From Laspinema olomoucense D3b (GTDB lineage Bacteria > Cyanobacteriota > Cyanobacteriia > Cyanobacteriales > Laspinemataceae): a stretch of DNA of 64,000 nucleotides. A program made the translations under genes and the position numbers. The notes beneath the pieces are model-generated. The model was not told the origin of the DNA. It made no database searches and saw only the letters and a list, made by a program, of their open reading frames with translations. How positions within the stretch are numbered: the first letter of the stretch is position 1; each line of letters starts with the position of its first letter. Positions 55,880 through 63,394 of the stretch are shown piece by piece. Where the stretch lies: assembly GCF_025370785.1 (NCBI RefSeq), contig NZ_JAMXFA010000004.1:173957-237956 (forward strand), written 5' to 3'.

Positions 55880-58465
55880 ATGGCGATCGCCTTTCAGGGT
55901 GCTTACTTTCAAAATTTCGATTCTCTCGCCGCCAATGGGACGACTCATGCCTGGACCAATCATTTTACTTTACCAGGATGGTACTTATTTCGTCAACCGC
56001 TACCGGGAACCGCAATCTCGTTTTATGACGTTAATAATGGTTCAAATCCTAGAGGTAGTTTTTATAGTTATGGATTAACCAATCAGTCCGATCGCGCTTT
56101 AGGAGGACTGGGTTCAGGTGGTGATTATTTTAGCAGGCCAGCCTCCGAAAAAATTGCCGGATGGATAGCTTTTGCCGCTACAAATACCACAGGTTTACCC
56201 ATCAATAGTATAACGTTGAATTTTGATGGGGAACAATGGCGAAGTGGGGCAAATACAACGCGGCAAACCAGGAGATTAGAGTATGGATTAGGAGCAACAT
56301 TTGAAACAGTTACCAATTGGACTACCCCGGGTGAAAATTTTGATTTTACTTCCCCAATTGCGAGGGAAACACTGGATGAAGTCGATGGAAACACAGAGGG
56401 TTTACGGGCAAATCTGGGGGGGACAATACCTGATTTAACGTGGGGCAATAATCAAACGCTTTGGATTCGGTGGGTAACCCTCAACGAGTCGGGACATGAC
56501 CACGGATTGGCTATTGATAATTTTAGCTTAGTTTGGTATAGTGCCATTATCAGCCAGTCTGAGGGTCTCACGAATGTCACAGAAGGGAGTGCAACGGATA
56601 CCTATACGGTAGTTTTATCAAACCCACCCACGGCAGACGTAACAATTACTATTAATCCAGATAATCAAACAACAACCGGGGTTAATTCTCTGATATTCAC
56701 TCCAGAGAATTGGAATCAGCCTCAAACCGTGCAAATTGTGGCTGTTGATGATAATATGGTAGAAGGAAACCATATCGGAACGATTACTCACACAGCGACA
56801 TCTACCGATCCGAATTATAATGGAATTAGCATCAATTCAGTCACCGCCAATATCACCGATAACGATCGCGCGAATAATTCTCCGGTAATTGTCAATGCGA
56901 TCGCTGATTTAACCGCCACCGTATCCACTCTATTTAACTTTACCATTCCGGCAGATACCTTCACCGAACCCGATAGCAATCCCCTCACTTATTCGGCGAC
57001 TTTAGAAGATGGCAGCGATTTACCACAGTGGTTAATTTTTGATTCCACAACTCGCACCTTTAACGGAACCCCCTTCGCGAATCATGTCGGCAATATCAAT
57101 ATTAAAGTCACCGCATTCGATGGAAGTCTCTTCGTTAGTGATATTTTTACTTTATCAGTCAGCGCAGTAACCCCCAATCCAGAAATTGAAGGAGAAAATG
57201 CCGCAGAATCGGAACTTAATCCTCCTGAATTGGAAGCTAACAATCCTCAAGCGCCAGCTAACAATCCTCACTTAAACGAAAATACTCCTGCAGCGCCAAC
57301 TAACAATCCTGAAGCGCCAGCTAACAATCCTGAATTGAACGACAATCCTCTTGAATTGGAAGCTAACAACCCTGATCCGCCAGCTAACAATTCTGCCTCG
57401 GAAGCTACCAATCCTGAAGCGCCAGCTAACAATCCTGAATTGAACGAGGAGAATACTCCTGACTCGGAAGCTAACAATCCTGAAGCGCCAGCTAACAATC
57501 CTGAATTGAACGAGGAGAATACTCCCGACTCGGAAGCTAACAATCCTGAAGCGAACGAGAATACGCCTCAATCGCAAGATAATAGCCTAGTGGTAACTGA
57601 CATCGAAACCCTTCAATTTGGGCTATTTGGACCCACCGGACCTTCTTACTTCAAAGAATTTCTTGCCAACAGGGGAGGGAGTTCCCCAATTGAGGTTAAT
57701 TTATCCAATATTTTCCAGTGGATTTCTACCTTGGAGGAATTATCGACTCCTTCTCTCTCCTCCTCAGATCTAAGTCAATTAGACTTCCAGGGGAAAGAAA
57801 ATACTCCCTATAATATATTAATAGGGACTCCGGAATCCGACTTTATTCAAGCTAGTTCAGGAGATAATTTTATCCAAGGATTAGGCGGTAATGACTCGCT
57901 ATTGGGCGGAGAGGAAAATTATATTTTTCCGGGGAATCCCGGGGATAATTTTATCCACACAGGGGCCGAAAATAACTGGATTCATGGCGTAGAAGGAGGC
58001 GATACCCTCGTCGGAGGGGATGGGGTAGATATCCTCTATGGCAATGAAGGGAATGATTTAATGTATGCCGGTGGGGGGAATAATTTTCTCTATGGTAATC
58101 AACAGAATGATACCCTGATTGGTAAGGATGGAGATGATGTTCTCTATGCTGGCAAAGATGATGATTTGTTGATAGGCGGTGCAGGAGATGATTGGTTATT
58201 TGGGGACTTGGGTAACGATGTCCTCATGGGAGGCGCGGGAAAAGACCGATTTATCATTGGTCAAAATACCGGAATTGATTTAATTGTTGACTTTACCGAT
58301 GGAGAGGATTTAATTGGGTTAGCCCCGGGATTAACTGGGGAAAATCTCACCCTGACTCAAGGGAATAGTAGCACGTTAATTTACGCAGGAAATGACTTGG
58401 TTGCTATTCTCAATCCTGTAAAGGTTTCTGATATGAATCAGCCGGATTTCTTTGCAGTTGGATAA
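55880..58465 (+). CDS. RTX-type calcium-binding secreted protein
   Basis: 861 residues from ATG 55880, set by GGAGG seven bases upstream; an in-frame TTG earlier lacks support. Order: a beta-sandwich-like N-terminal region (1-~225, WIRWVTLNESGHDHGLAIDNFSL), a Calx-beta-like module (~235-325, ending VTANITDND), a cadherin/He-PIG-like domain (~330-425, NPLTYSATLEDGSDLPQWL), a Asn/Pro/Glu-rich spacer of tandem repeats (~435-575), then 10-12 RTX nonapeptides (GGNDSLLGG, YGNEGNDLMYAGG, GGAGDDWLFG..., ~650-800) and a C-terminal uncleaved secretion signal. Type I secretion (TolC-dependent) is expected; the exporter is not adjacent. Function unknown, possibly adhesive or enzymatic. Confidence 0.9.
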   Translation: MAIAFQGAYFQNFDSLAANGTTHAWTNHFTLPGWYLFRQPLPGTAISFYDVNNGSNPRGSFYSYGLTNQSDRALGGLGSGGDYFSRPASEKIAGWIAFAATNTTGLPINSITLNFDGEQWRSGANTTRQTRRLEYGLGATFETVTNWTTPGENFDFTSPIARETLDEVDGNTEGLRANLGGTIPDLTWGNNQTLWIRWVTLNESGHDHGLAIDNFSLVWYSAIISQSEGLTNVTEGSATDTYTVVLSNPPTADVTITINPDNQTTTGVNSLIFTPENWNQPQTVQIVAVDDNMVEGNHIGTITHTATSTDPNYNGISINSVTANITDNDRANNSPVIVNAIADLTATVSTLFNFTIPADTFTEPDSNPLTYSATLEDGSDLPQWLIFDSTTRTFNGTPFANHVGNINIKVTAFDGSLFVSDIFTLSVSAVTPNPEIEGENAAESELNPPELEANNPQAPANNPHLNENTPAAPTNNPEAPANNPELNDNPLELEANNPDPPANNSASEATNPEAPANNPELNEENTPDSEANNPEAPANNPELNEENTPDSEANNPEANENTPQSQDNSLVVTDIETLQFGLFGPTGPSYFKEFLANRGGSSPIEVNLSNIFQWISTLEELSTPSLSSSDLSQLDFQGKENTPYNILIGTPESDFIQASSGDNFIQGLGGNDSLLGGEENYIFPGNPGDNFIHTGAENNWIHGVEGGDTLVGGDGVDILYGNEGNDLMYAGGGNNFLYGNQQNDTLIGKDGDDVLYAGKDDDLLIGGAGDDWLFGDLGNDVLMGGAGKDRFIIGQNTGIDLIVDFTDGEDLIGLAPGLTGENLTLTQGNSSTLIYAGNDLVAILNPVKVSDMNQPDFFAVG
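57419..57550 (+). repeat. Two 66-bp direct repeats inside the RTX gene
   Basis: 57419-57484 and 57485-57550 are identical except for one T/C change; each encodes 22 residues of the form APANNPELNEENTPDSEANN plus PE. Shorter diverged units (AACAATCCTGAAGCG) lie upstream from about 57230. The near identity suggests recent tandem duplication. Confidence 0.9.
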
Positions 58466-58490
58466 ACAGTCTAATCCTATTTTTCCAGGA

Positions 58491-58522
58491 GGGACAGGGC
58501 ATTGCCTTGTCCCTTTTATTAT
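58491..58522 (+). terminator. Terminator after the RTX gene
   Basis: GGGACAGGGC (58491-58500) pairs with GCCTTGTCCC (58504-58513) with one G-T pair, and TTTTATTATT follows. It lies 25 bp after the stop. Confidence 0.8.
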
Positions 58523-58667
58523 TGGTCCTAATTCCGGGATTGGGGTAATCAAAAGAGAGGATGATTAAAAAAGCATCGCACCCCCTCATTCCGAATTAAT
58601 TGGCTAAAATAGAACCCCAACTTTATCAAATACCCAAATTATGGTAAATTACAATTGCCTGCAAAAT

Positions 58668-60161
58668 TTACCTGATAGAGAATTTTTTCCATTGGTCAAT
58701 CACAATCAACCGGATATCTCTAAGTTCTTCCCCACAGTGGATATCCCGGTGTTCACAGGTTAAAAAATCTAAGCCTTGTTCTCTGCCTTCCACTAAAAAT
58801 TGAGGGAGTACAACGGTGTAAATCTGATTGGGGTCTAAGGGGCGATCGGCAATCATCCAATGGTTATGAATATCCCGCCTGACATTCGCCGTTTGCAAAT
58901 AACCGCCAGTCCCTTTATTCTCTGTTCCTTGGTTCAAAACTTGTTCTAGCAGACTTCCTTTCATATCAACTGCTATCACAATACCCGGAAAGGGCAAAAG
59001 TCTGAGGACATCATATTGAGTAATCGGACCGGGTTCAATCACGTCATCAATCCGAATTGCGCCACTATTCAAAATTGCTAAGTCAGCCGTCTCTACTTCA
59101 TTCAACAGAAATTGAGTGAGTAAGGTTGTCAAGTTAGTTGGTTGATGCCGAATGTGACTATCTAACCCCTCCAGGGATTCGGTGAGGGTGGCAATCACTT
59201 GGTCGGGATTAAATCCATTGTCTCGAAAGGCTTGATATCCTTTTTCTAGCCATTCCTTGATAATTTGTCGGACGGTTAAATCTTCAGGGATGGCTTGAGT
59301 AATGGGGACTAACTCGGAAACAATATTGAGCTGTTGCGTGGTCGTATCATAGATTAAACGGTGGACATATACGGTTCGAGCATTGGCATCGGACTTAAAA
59401 ATCGGAGTGAGATTAGGACCTCGCCAAACCTGGATATTTTCATGTTCATGACCTCCGATAATTAAGTCAATTTCTGGGATAGCTTCGGCTAATTGTTTAT
59501 CCTGTTCTAGGGAAAGATGGGTGAGGGCTACCAGAATATCCACTTGGCCTTGCAGTTGCTGAACTTGAGTTTTGGCGGATTGGATGGGGTCTGTATATGT
59601 TACATAATTTCTCCGGTTTAAATCCAGGGTTAAGCCGATTAATCCCACTCTAACCACTGCACCTTTTTCACCTTGTATTTCCAAGATGATAGACCGAGGG
59701 ACTTGCTCAAATTGTTCTCCAGATTCAGTGGAAACGTTAGTGGAAACCCACTGGAAATTAGCCTCTTGCAAGCGAGCATAAAATTGTTCTTTTCTGAGGT
59801 CAAATTCGTGATTGCCAAAGGTGGCATAGTCTAATCCAAGGGTATTCATCACTGCGACCATTTGTTGACCGGCGATCGCCTGTCCTTCGATTTGAGCATT
59901 TCCCAGTCCAGAAGGACTCAATAAATCTCCCGCCAACAAGGTAAAAGTATGGGTATTTTCCCGTAGTAATTGTTGTTTCAATGTCGCCACTCGCGCCAAT
60001 CCCCCTCGCGCATTTTTATTCTGGGGTGGGGTGATTTCATTGATGTCATTGAGATGAAGTAAGTTCAGATTAACAATTTCCGCGCAAACCGGAGTGGTAA
60101 GCAGGATGCTCAATGCGGATAAAACGATACTGCAAGTTGTCCAAATCTGTAGGCGTTTCAT
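58668..60161 (-). CDS. Secreted 5'-nucleotidase/2',3'-cyclic phosphodiesterase-like metallophosphatase
   Basis: 497 residues. A signal peptide (IWTTCSIVLSALSILLTTPVCAE, ~6-28) precedes the metallophosphoesterase domain: LLHLNDINEITP (~34), LLAGDLLSPS (~75), TFGNHEFDLRKEQF (~114), VALTHLSLEQD and IIGGHEHENIQ. The 5'-nucleotidase C-terminal domain follows (~320-490) with AILNSGAIRIDD and LLPFPGIVIAVDMKGSLLEQVL. The two-domain order is that of UshA-like enzymes. In UshA the first metal motif is DxHG; here it is DIN, so one metal ligand may differ. Periplasmic; substrates likely nucleotides or cyclic nucleotides. Start ATG 60161. Confidence 0.9.
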   Translation of the reverse strand: MKRLQIWTTCSIVLSALSILLTTPVCAEIVNLNLLHLNDINEITPPQNKNARGGLARVATLKQQLLRENTHTFTLLAGDLLSPSGLGNAQIEGQAIAGQQMVAVMNTLGLDYATFGNHEFDLRKEQFYARLQEANFQWVSTNVSTESGEQFEQVPRSIILEIQGEKGAVVRVGLIGLTLDLNRRNYVTYTDPIQSAKTQVQQLQGQVDILVALTHLSLEQDKQLAEAIPEIDLIIGGHEHENIQVWRGPNLTPIFKSDANARTVYVHRLIYDTTTQQLNIVSELVPITQAIPEDLTVRQIIKEWLEKGYQAFRDNGFNPDQVIATLTESLEGLDSHIRHQPTNLTTLLTQFLLNEVETADLAILNSGAIRIDDVIEPGPITQYDVLRLLPFPGIVIAVDMKGSLLEQVLNQGTENKGTGGYLQTANVRRDIHNHWMIADRPLDPNQIYTVVLPQFLVEGREQGLDFLTCEHRDIHCGEELRDIRLIVIDQWKKFSIR

Positions 60162-60311
60162 GAGTCACCTCGTGATCCTCAAGACCAGAAAGATGAAATT
60201 TGAGGGGTTTTAAAAGGCTTGAATCGGGTAGTACAGGAAATAGTAGATTTTTTATTTTTATAATAAATACCCTGTCCTAGCCGATGTTTTTAAATTATGC
60301 GTTAACCTGGG

Positions 60312-60884
60312 TTAGTTTTCGCTGAAGACCACCTCTTCATAAATCAAGTCTAGGGGAACCCGAAACTCCTCGCTTGCCAGTTCTATTTCATCCCCTTCTC
60401 GATAGGTCGAGAGTTCCCATAACCCTTTTTCATTCAAGCGGAAACACTCGACAATCTTTTGGTCTGAACTGACTAGCAAATACTCGCGTAAGCTGGAAAT
60501 CCGCCGATAGTTTTGAAATTTTTGGCCTCGGTCAAATCCCTCGGTTCCTGGAGAGAGAACCTCGGCAATTAAACAAGGGAAATTAATCACATTTTTTGCA
60601 AGTTTATCTTGTTCATTGCAAGTGACCATGACATCGGGATAGTAAAAAGGTCCAGATTCATTAACCCCTAGCTTGGAATCTGCCATTAACACTTTGCACC
60701 CTTTTCCTCGGAGGTGATTTTTTAGTGCGGTGGTTAAATTAACAGCTATTTCATTATGAGCAATCGTTCTTCCAGTCATGGCCACCGCTTCGCCATTCAT
60801 ATATTCATGTTTGAGGGGTTGTTGTTCCTCCCATTCTAAGTATTCTTCTGGACTCATATAATTTCGGTCTGGATTAGCAATCAT
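60312..60884 (-). CDS. Uma2-family (DUF820) PD-(D/E)XK nuclease-fold protein
   Basis: 190 residues from ATG 60884. N-terminal MSPEEYLEWEEQQPLKHEYM (residues ~10-29) is family-typical. The restriction-like core has YPDVMV (Asp), CLIAEVLSPGTEGFDRGQK (Glu and Lys) and the SSLREYLLVSSD segment. These proteins are numerous in cyanobacteria and are thought to be nuclease-fold proteins of unknown function. The companion Uma2 gene lies 51 bp upstream on the same strand, so the two may be cotranscribed. Confidence 0.88.
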   Translation of the reverse strand: MIANPDRNYMSPEEYLEWEEQQPLKHEYMNGEAVAMTGRTIAHNEIAVNLTTALKNHLRGKGCKVLMADSKLGVNESGPFYYPDVMVTCNEQDKLAKNVINFPCLIAEVLSPGTEGFDRGQKFQNYRRISSLREYLLVSSDQKIVECFRLNEKGLWELSTYREGDEIELASEEFRVPLDLIYEEVVFSEN

Positions 60885-60935
60885 GATATCCTCCTGGGTT
60901 TTGATGTTTTATTTTAACTTTTTATGACTTCTAGT

Positions 60936-61508
60936 TTACCAAATTGGCTGTAAGGTTAGAATAAAATCTGGTAAGACTTCTTCCCCGGATAGGGTTGAAG
61001 GAGATTGCAAAACTTCAACTGGGCGATTTTGACGATAAATCTCGACAGTTTTAGTTTCGGGGTCAATTAACCATCCTAACCGCAATCCGTTGGTGAGGTA
61101 TTCCCGCATTTTGGAACGGGTGGTTTCTATATCATCGGTTTCCGAGATTAATTCGACGGCGAAATCGGGACATAGGGGTAAAATTTTCTTGCGTTGTTCT
61201 GGGGTTAATGCGTCCCATCGTTCTAGTTTGAGCCAACTGACATCGGGCGATCGCACTGCACCATTAGGCAACCGAAACCCCGTGGAAGAATCAAAGGCTT
61301 TCCCCCGACGCTTTTGACGGTTCCACTCCCACAACTGGCCGCTTAATTCAAAATTGCGATCGCCCGTTTCTCCTCCCGTTGGTGGCATAATGATTAACTC
61401 TCCAGTTGCCGTTAATTCTAGCTGTAATTCTTGATTAATTTGCGCTAAGTCTGCAAACTGTTCTACGGTCATTTTTAGCGCCGGTGGCAGATTTAAGGTG
61501 ACTCCCAT
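60936..61508 (-). CDS. Uma2-family (DUF820) PD-(D/E)XK nuclease-fold protein, second copy
   Basis: 190 residues from ATG 61508. Opening LPPALKMTVEQFADLAQINQ, then the catalytic-type RSPDVSWL (Asp) and DFAVELISETDDIETTRSKM (Glu, Lys) and GLRLGWLIDPETKTVEIYRQ. It differs clearly from its neighbour, so the pair is an old duplication or independent acquisition. It lies 76 bp after the ssb stop codon on the same strand. Function unknown. Confidence 0.88.
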   Translation of the reverse strand: MGVTLNLPPALKMTVEQFADLAQINQELQLELTATGELIIMPPTGGETGDRNFELSGQLWEWNRQKRRGKAFDSSTGFRLPNGAVRSPDVSWLKLERWDALTPEQRKKILPLCPDFAVELISETDDIETTRSKMREYLTNGLRLGWLIDPETKTVEIYRQNRPVEVLQSPSTLSGEEVLPDFILTLQPIW

Positions 61509-61539
61509 CCTTCCTCCTTAATTTTTATTGAGTTGCTCA

Positions 61540-61568
61540 GCAAGGACAAGGTTCTACCCTGTCCTTGC
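61540..61568. other. Hairpin between ssb and the Uma2 gene
   Basis: GCAAGGACA (61540-61548) pairs with TGTCCTTGC (61560-61568). No T run follows on the minus strand, so it may be an mRNA 3' structure or weak terminator for ssb. Confidence 0.5.
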
Positions 61569-61584
61569 CTGTGATTTTTAGGCT

Positions 61585-61814
61585 TTAGAATTCATCGGGA
61601 TAACCCCCTCCCATACTCGAATGTCCTCCACCCTGCTCGTTATCTTGTTTAGATCCAAGTAATTCGAGGCTGTCAACAGAAATGATGGGTTTAGAACGTT
61701 GAGCGCCGGTGGAACGATCGTTCCAATATTCAAACTTTAAACTTCCGGTGACCCCGATTAAACTTCCTTTGCGGACATATTGAGCCGCAACTTCTGCTTT
61801 TTTACCCCAGATTT
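61585..61814 (-). CDS. ssb: ssb, third visible part: 3' exon of single-stranded DNA-binding protein
   Basis: The last 230 nt of the ssb gene. The frame, entered two bases into a codon, reads IWGKKAEVAAQYVRKGSLIG, then VTGSLKFEYWNDRSTGAQRS, KPIISVDSLELLGSK and a short Gly-rich tail ending GGGYPDEF. This is the second half of the OB fold of cyanobacterial SSB, which binds ssDNA in replication and repair. The C-terminal tip is acidic but not the usual DDIPF. The exon begins at 61814, directly after the intron end CTGTAAC. Joined to the 84-nt exon at 63283-63366 it gives an uninterrupted SSB frame (TTA-GAA-ATC-TGG across the junction). Confidence 0.9.
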
Positions 61815-61857
61815 GTTACAGTCGATTAGCCAGTCGCCTCGCTAACCTCTGATTCAA

Positions 61858-61890
61858 AACCGTACATGAGAGTTTCCCCTCATACGGCTC
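61858..61890 (-). ncRNA. Group II intron domain V (downstream intron)
   Basis: Minus strand GAGCCGTATGAGGGGAAAC, then TCTCATGTACGGTT: a hairpin with the AGC catalytic triad near its base and a GAAA-type loop. The first half closely resembles the domain V of the upstream intron at 63409-63442. Domain VI follows towards 61815. Confidence 0.92.
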
Positions 61891-61957
61891 CTCAGTGATT
61901 TGGCTTAATGAGATAAAAAGCCTCTTTTCTGGGTCATTTTCCGGTTAATGAATGTAC

Positions 61958-62611
61958 TTAACCGGGTTGTTTTCCCACTTGGACTCTACCATTTAGCTGC
62001 TGCCAGTAGAGATGATACGCTCTGTGATAACTCCCGGTCCTGCGGCGTCCCCAATGCATGACTATTTGGTGCAAATCATGATGGATTCTCTTAATGAGTT
62101 CGCCATTGCATTGATGCCGGTTCTGGTTGCTCCAGTCTTGAATCGTCTTGTTGATTTTGGGGATTAAATCTTCCAGTTTGGCGGTTTGATTTACCTTAAA
62201 TAGAAGAGAGAGGCTTTGGGTACAAGTTTGAATTGGTTTGGCCGAATTCAAGAAGCAGTTGCCCTTTTTCACTCCCGAAGCATTATCTATCCCTTTCCGG
62301 TTATTTCCCCCATGCTTTTTATGATTAAAAAAGCTGGTTCTAGGCTGGGCATAATTAGATTTAGCTTCGGAAATCTTCGGTACTAATTTAGTCGGGCCTT
62401 GCTGCTTTTCTGCTGGAATTCTCTCCCGAATCGCCAGACATTTTGCGGACCAAGAGCGTGCCAGGGTTTTTTGCAGCTTGCGAAGGGCTTTTGTATCTCC
62501 ACGTTGAGCGGCTCTGAAAATTCTTTTTTGCAACTTAAACACGACTCGTTCTAGCTGGCGCCAGTTGAGTTGGTTCCATTCCACCCGAGTCATTTGACTG
62601 GTTTTAGACAT
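61958..62611 (-). CDS. Intron-encoded protein without RT core: RT-0 region plus maturase X-like domain
   Basis: 217 residues, open from ATG 62611 to a stop. Residues ~7-55 match the RT N-terminal (RT-0) region of cyanobacterial group II intron proteins (VEWNQLNWRQLERVVFKLQK, then RIFRAAQRGDTKALRKLQKT). Residues ~56-140 contain GGNNRKGIDNASGVKKGN, like the DNRGK-TAGVDGVK loop that precedes RT-1. Residues ~145-215 align with domain X: LEDLIPKINKTIQDWSNQNR, then HWGRRRTGSYHRAYHLYW and LNGR. The RT palm with YADD and the usual 250-350 residues are absent, and there is no DNA-binding or nuclease domain. Either a decayed ORF whose frame survived a large deletion, or a small splicing cofactor. Domain X similarity is by eye only. 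Confidence 0.7.
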   Translation of the reverse strand: MSKTSQMTRVEWNQLNWRQLERVVFKLQKRIFRAAQRGDTKALRKLQKTLARSWSAKCLAIRERIPAEKQQGPTKLVPKISEAKSNYAQPRTSFFNHKKHGGNNRKGIDNASGVKKGNCFLNSAKPIQTCTQSLSLLFKVNQTAKLEDLIPKINKTIQDWSNQNRHQCNGELIKRIHHDLHQIVMHWGRRRTGSYHRAYHLYWQQLNGRVQVGKQPG

Positions 62612-63282
62612 TTACATTGCAATTGATGAATTTATCTCCAAATCACCGTGAGACTATCAGCATATCCATAACCATTACAGTTAGGCTTTGGCTTCGGTCC
62701 CAATCCTCGTCTGATGACATTATCCGGTTAGCACCTACTTAAAATATCGACCGATTTTAAGAAATGTCATCGACTCCCCGTTCCGAATGTTCATTGTTTT
62801 GAGGCGTTAGGGTGGTACTATCCGCCGAGGGTGTGGGGGATGCAAATTGCTCCATTTAGATGAGCAATTCCAATCTGTCAGACTTTTGTTAAAGATGACA
62901 GTTTAACCCTAAGTCATTTTGACGCCAGCGTATCAACCTCTTTCGCTGGGACTGGTTAACGACGGTTACATACCTTTGCATTCAGCTACCCATAACCTCT
63001 TGCTAGAAGGGATTTTCGGTAAGGGTCCGAATGACCTCCGTTTCCTCCTTTGCTGCCACCGTTGAATGTGCTAGTTTCAAGGGTGAGGAGGACGCTTTCA
63101 CTCTTGCATCCGAGAGGGTTGGACTTGAGGGGTTGAAGGATGTTATTTTCTCTTCAACGGGATGTTAATGTCTCTCACCAACATGAACATTCAGTTATCA
63201 AAGGTTTGGGAATTTTTCCCATTTCCTTGTAGTTAATCCCCCTTATTTTTGTAAAATAAGGTTTCTAACTAACGGGTCACAC

Positions 63283-63366
63283 CTAAATTAAACCAGTCGG
63301 GGGCATCACTCTTGCGCGTGAACCGCTTAACCGCTAGGGTTAAGGTACAAATGACATCGCCAGACT
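63283..63366 (-). CDS. ssb: ssb, internal 84-nt exon of single-stranded DNA-binding protein
   Basis: Between two group II introns. It codes for SGDVICTLTLAVKRFTRKSD plus APDWFNL, a core part of the SSB OB fold, with the split codons supplying E on both sides (xAG before, G+AA after). The 5' boundary is set by the intron end TCTAAT at 63367 and the 3' boundary by GTGTGACC at 63282. It is unusually short for a bacterial exon. The N-terminal exon of ssb lies beyond the right window edge. Confidence 0.9.
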
Positions 63367-63394
63367 ATTAGAGTCGATAGAAATGTCACCATCT

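Larger units (their letters stand above)
61815..63282 (-). mobile_element. Group II intron (1468 nt) in ssb, encoding an RT-less maturase-like protein
   Basis: Begins at 63282 with GTGTGACCCG (GUGYG consensus) and ends at 61815 with CGACTGTAAC (AY end). Domain V (61858-61890) and an ORF (61958-62611) are inside; about 670 nt before the ORF would be domains I-III. Its removal fuses the codons for Leu and Glu in SSB (exact frame restoration), so the element is an intron and not a random insertion. The ORF lacks an RT core, so mobility by its own protein is improbable. Confidence 0.93.

Noticed and set aside
57268..57577. Minus-strand frames of 91 and 101 codons in the RTX gene
   Set aside because: Repetitive shadows of the 66-bp repeat region.
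62612..63282. Protein-coding sequence between the ssb exon and the small intron ORF
   Set aside because: No long open frame; this stretch is expected to be intron RNA domains I-III.
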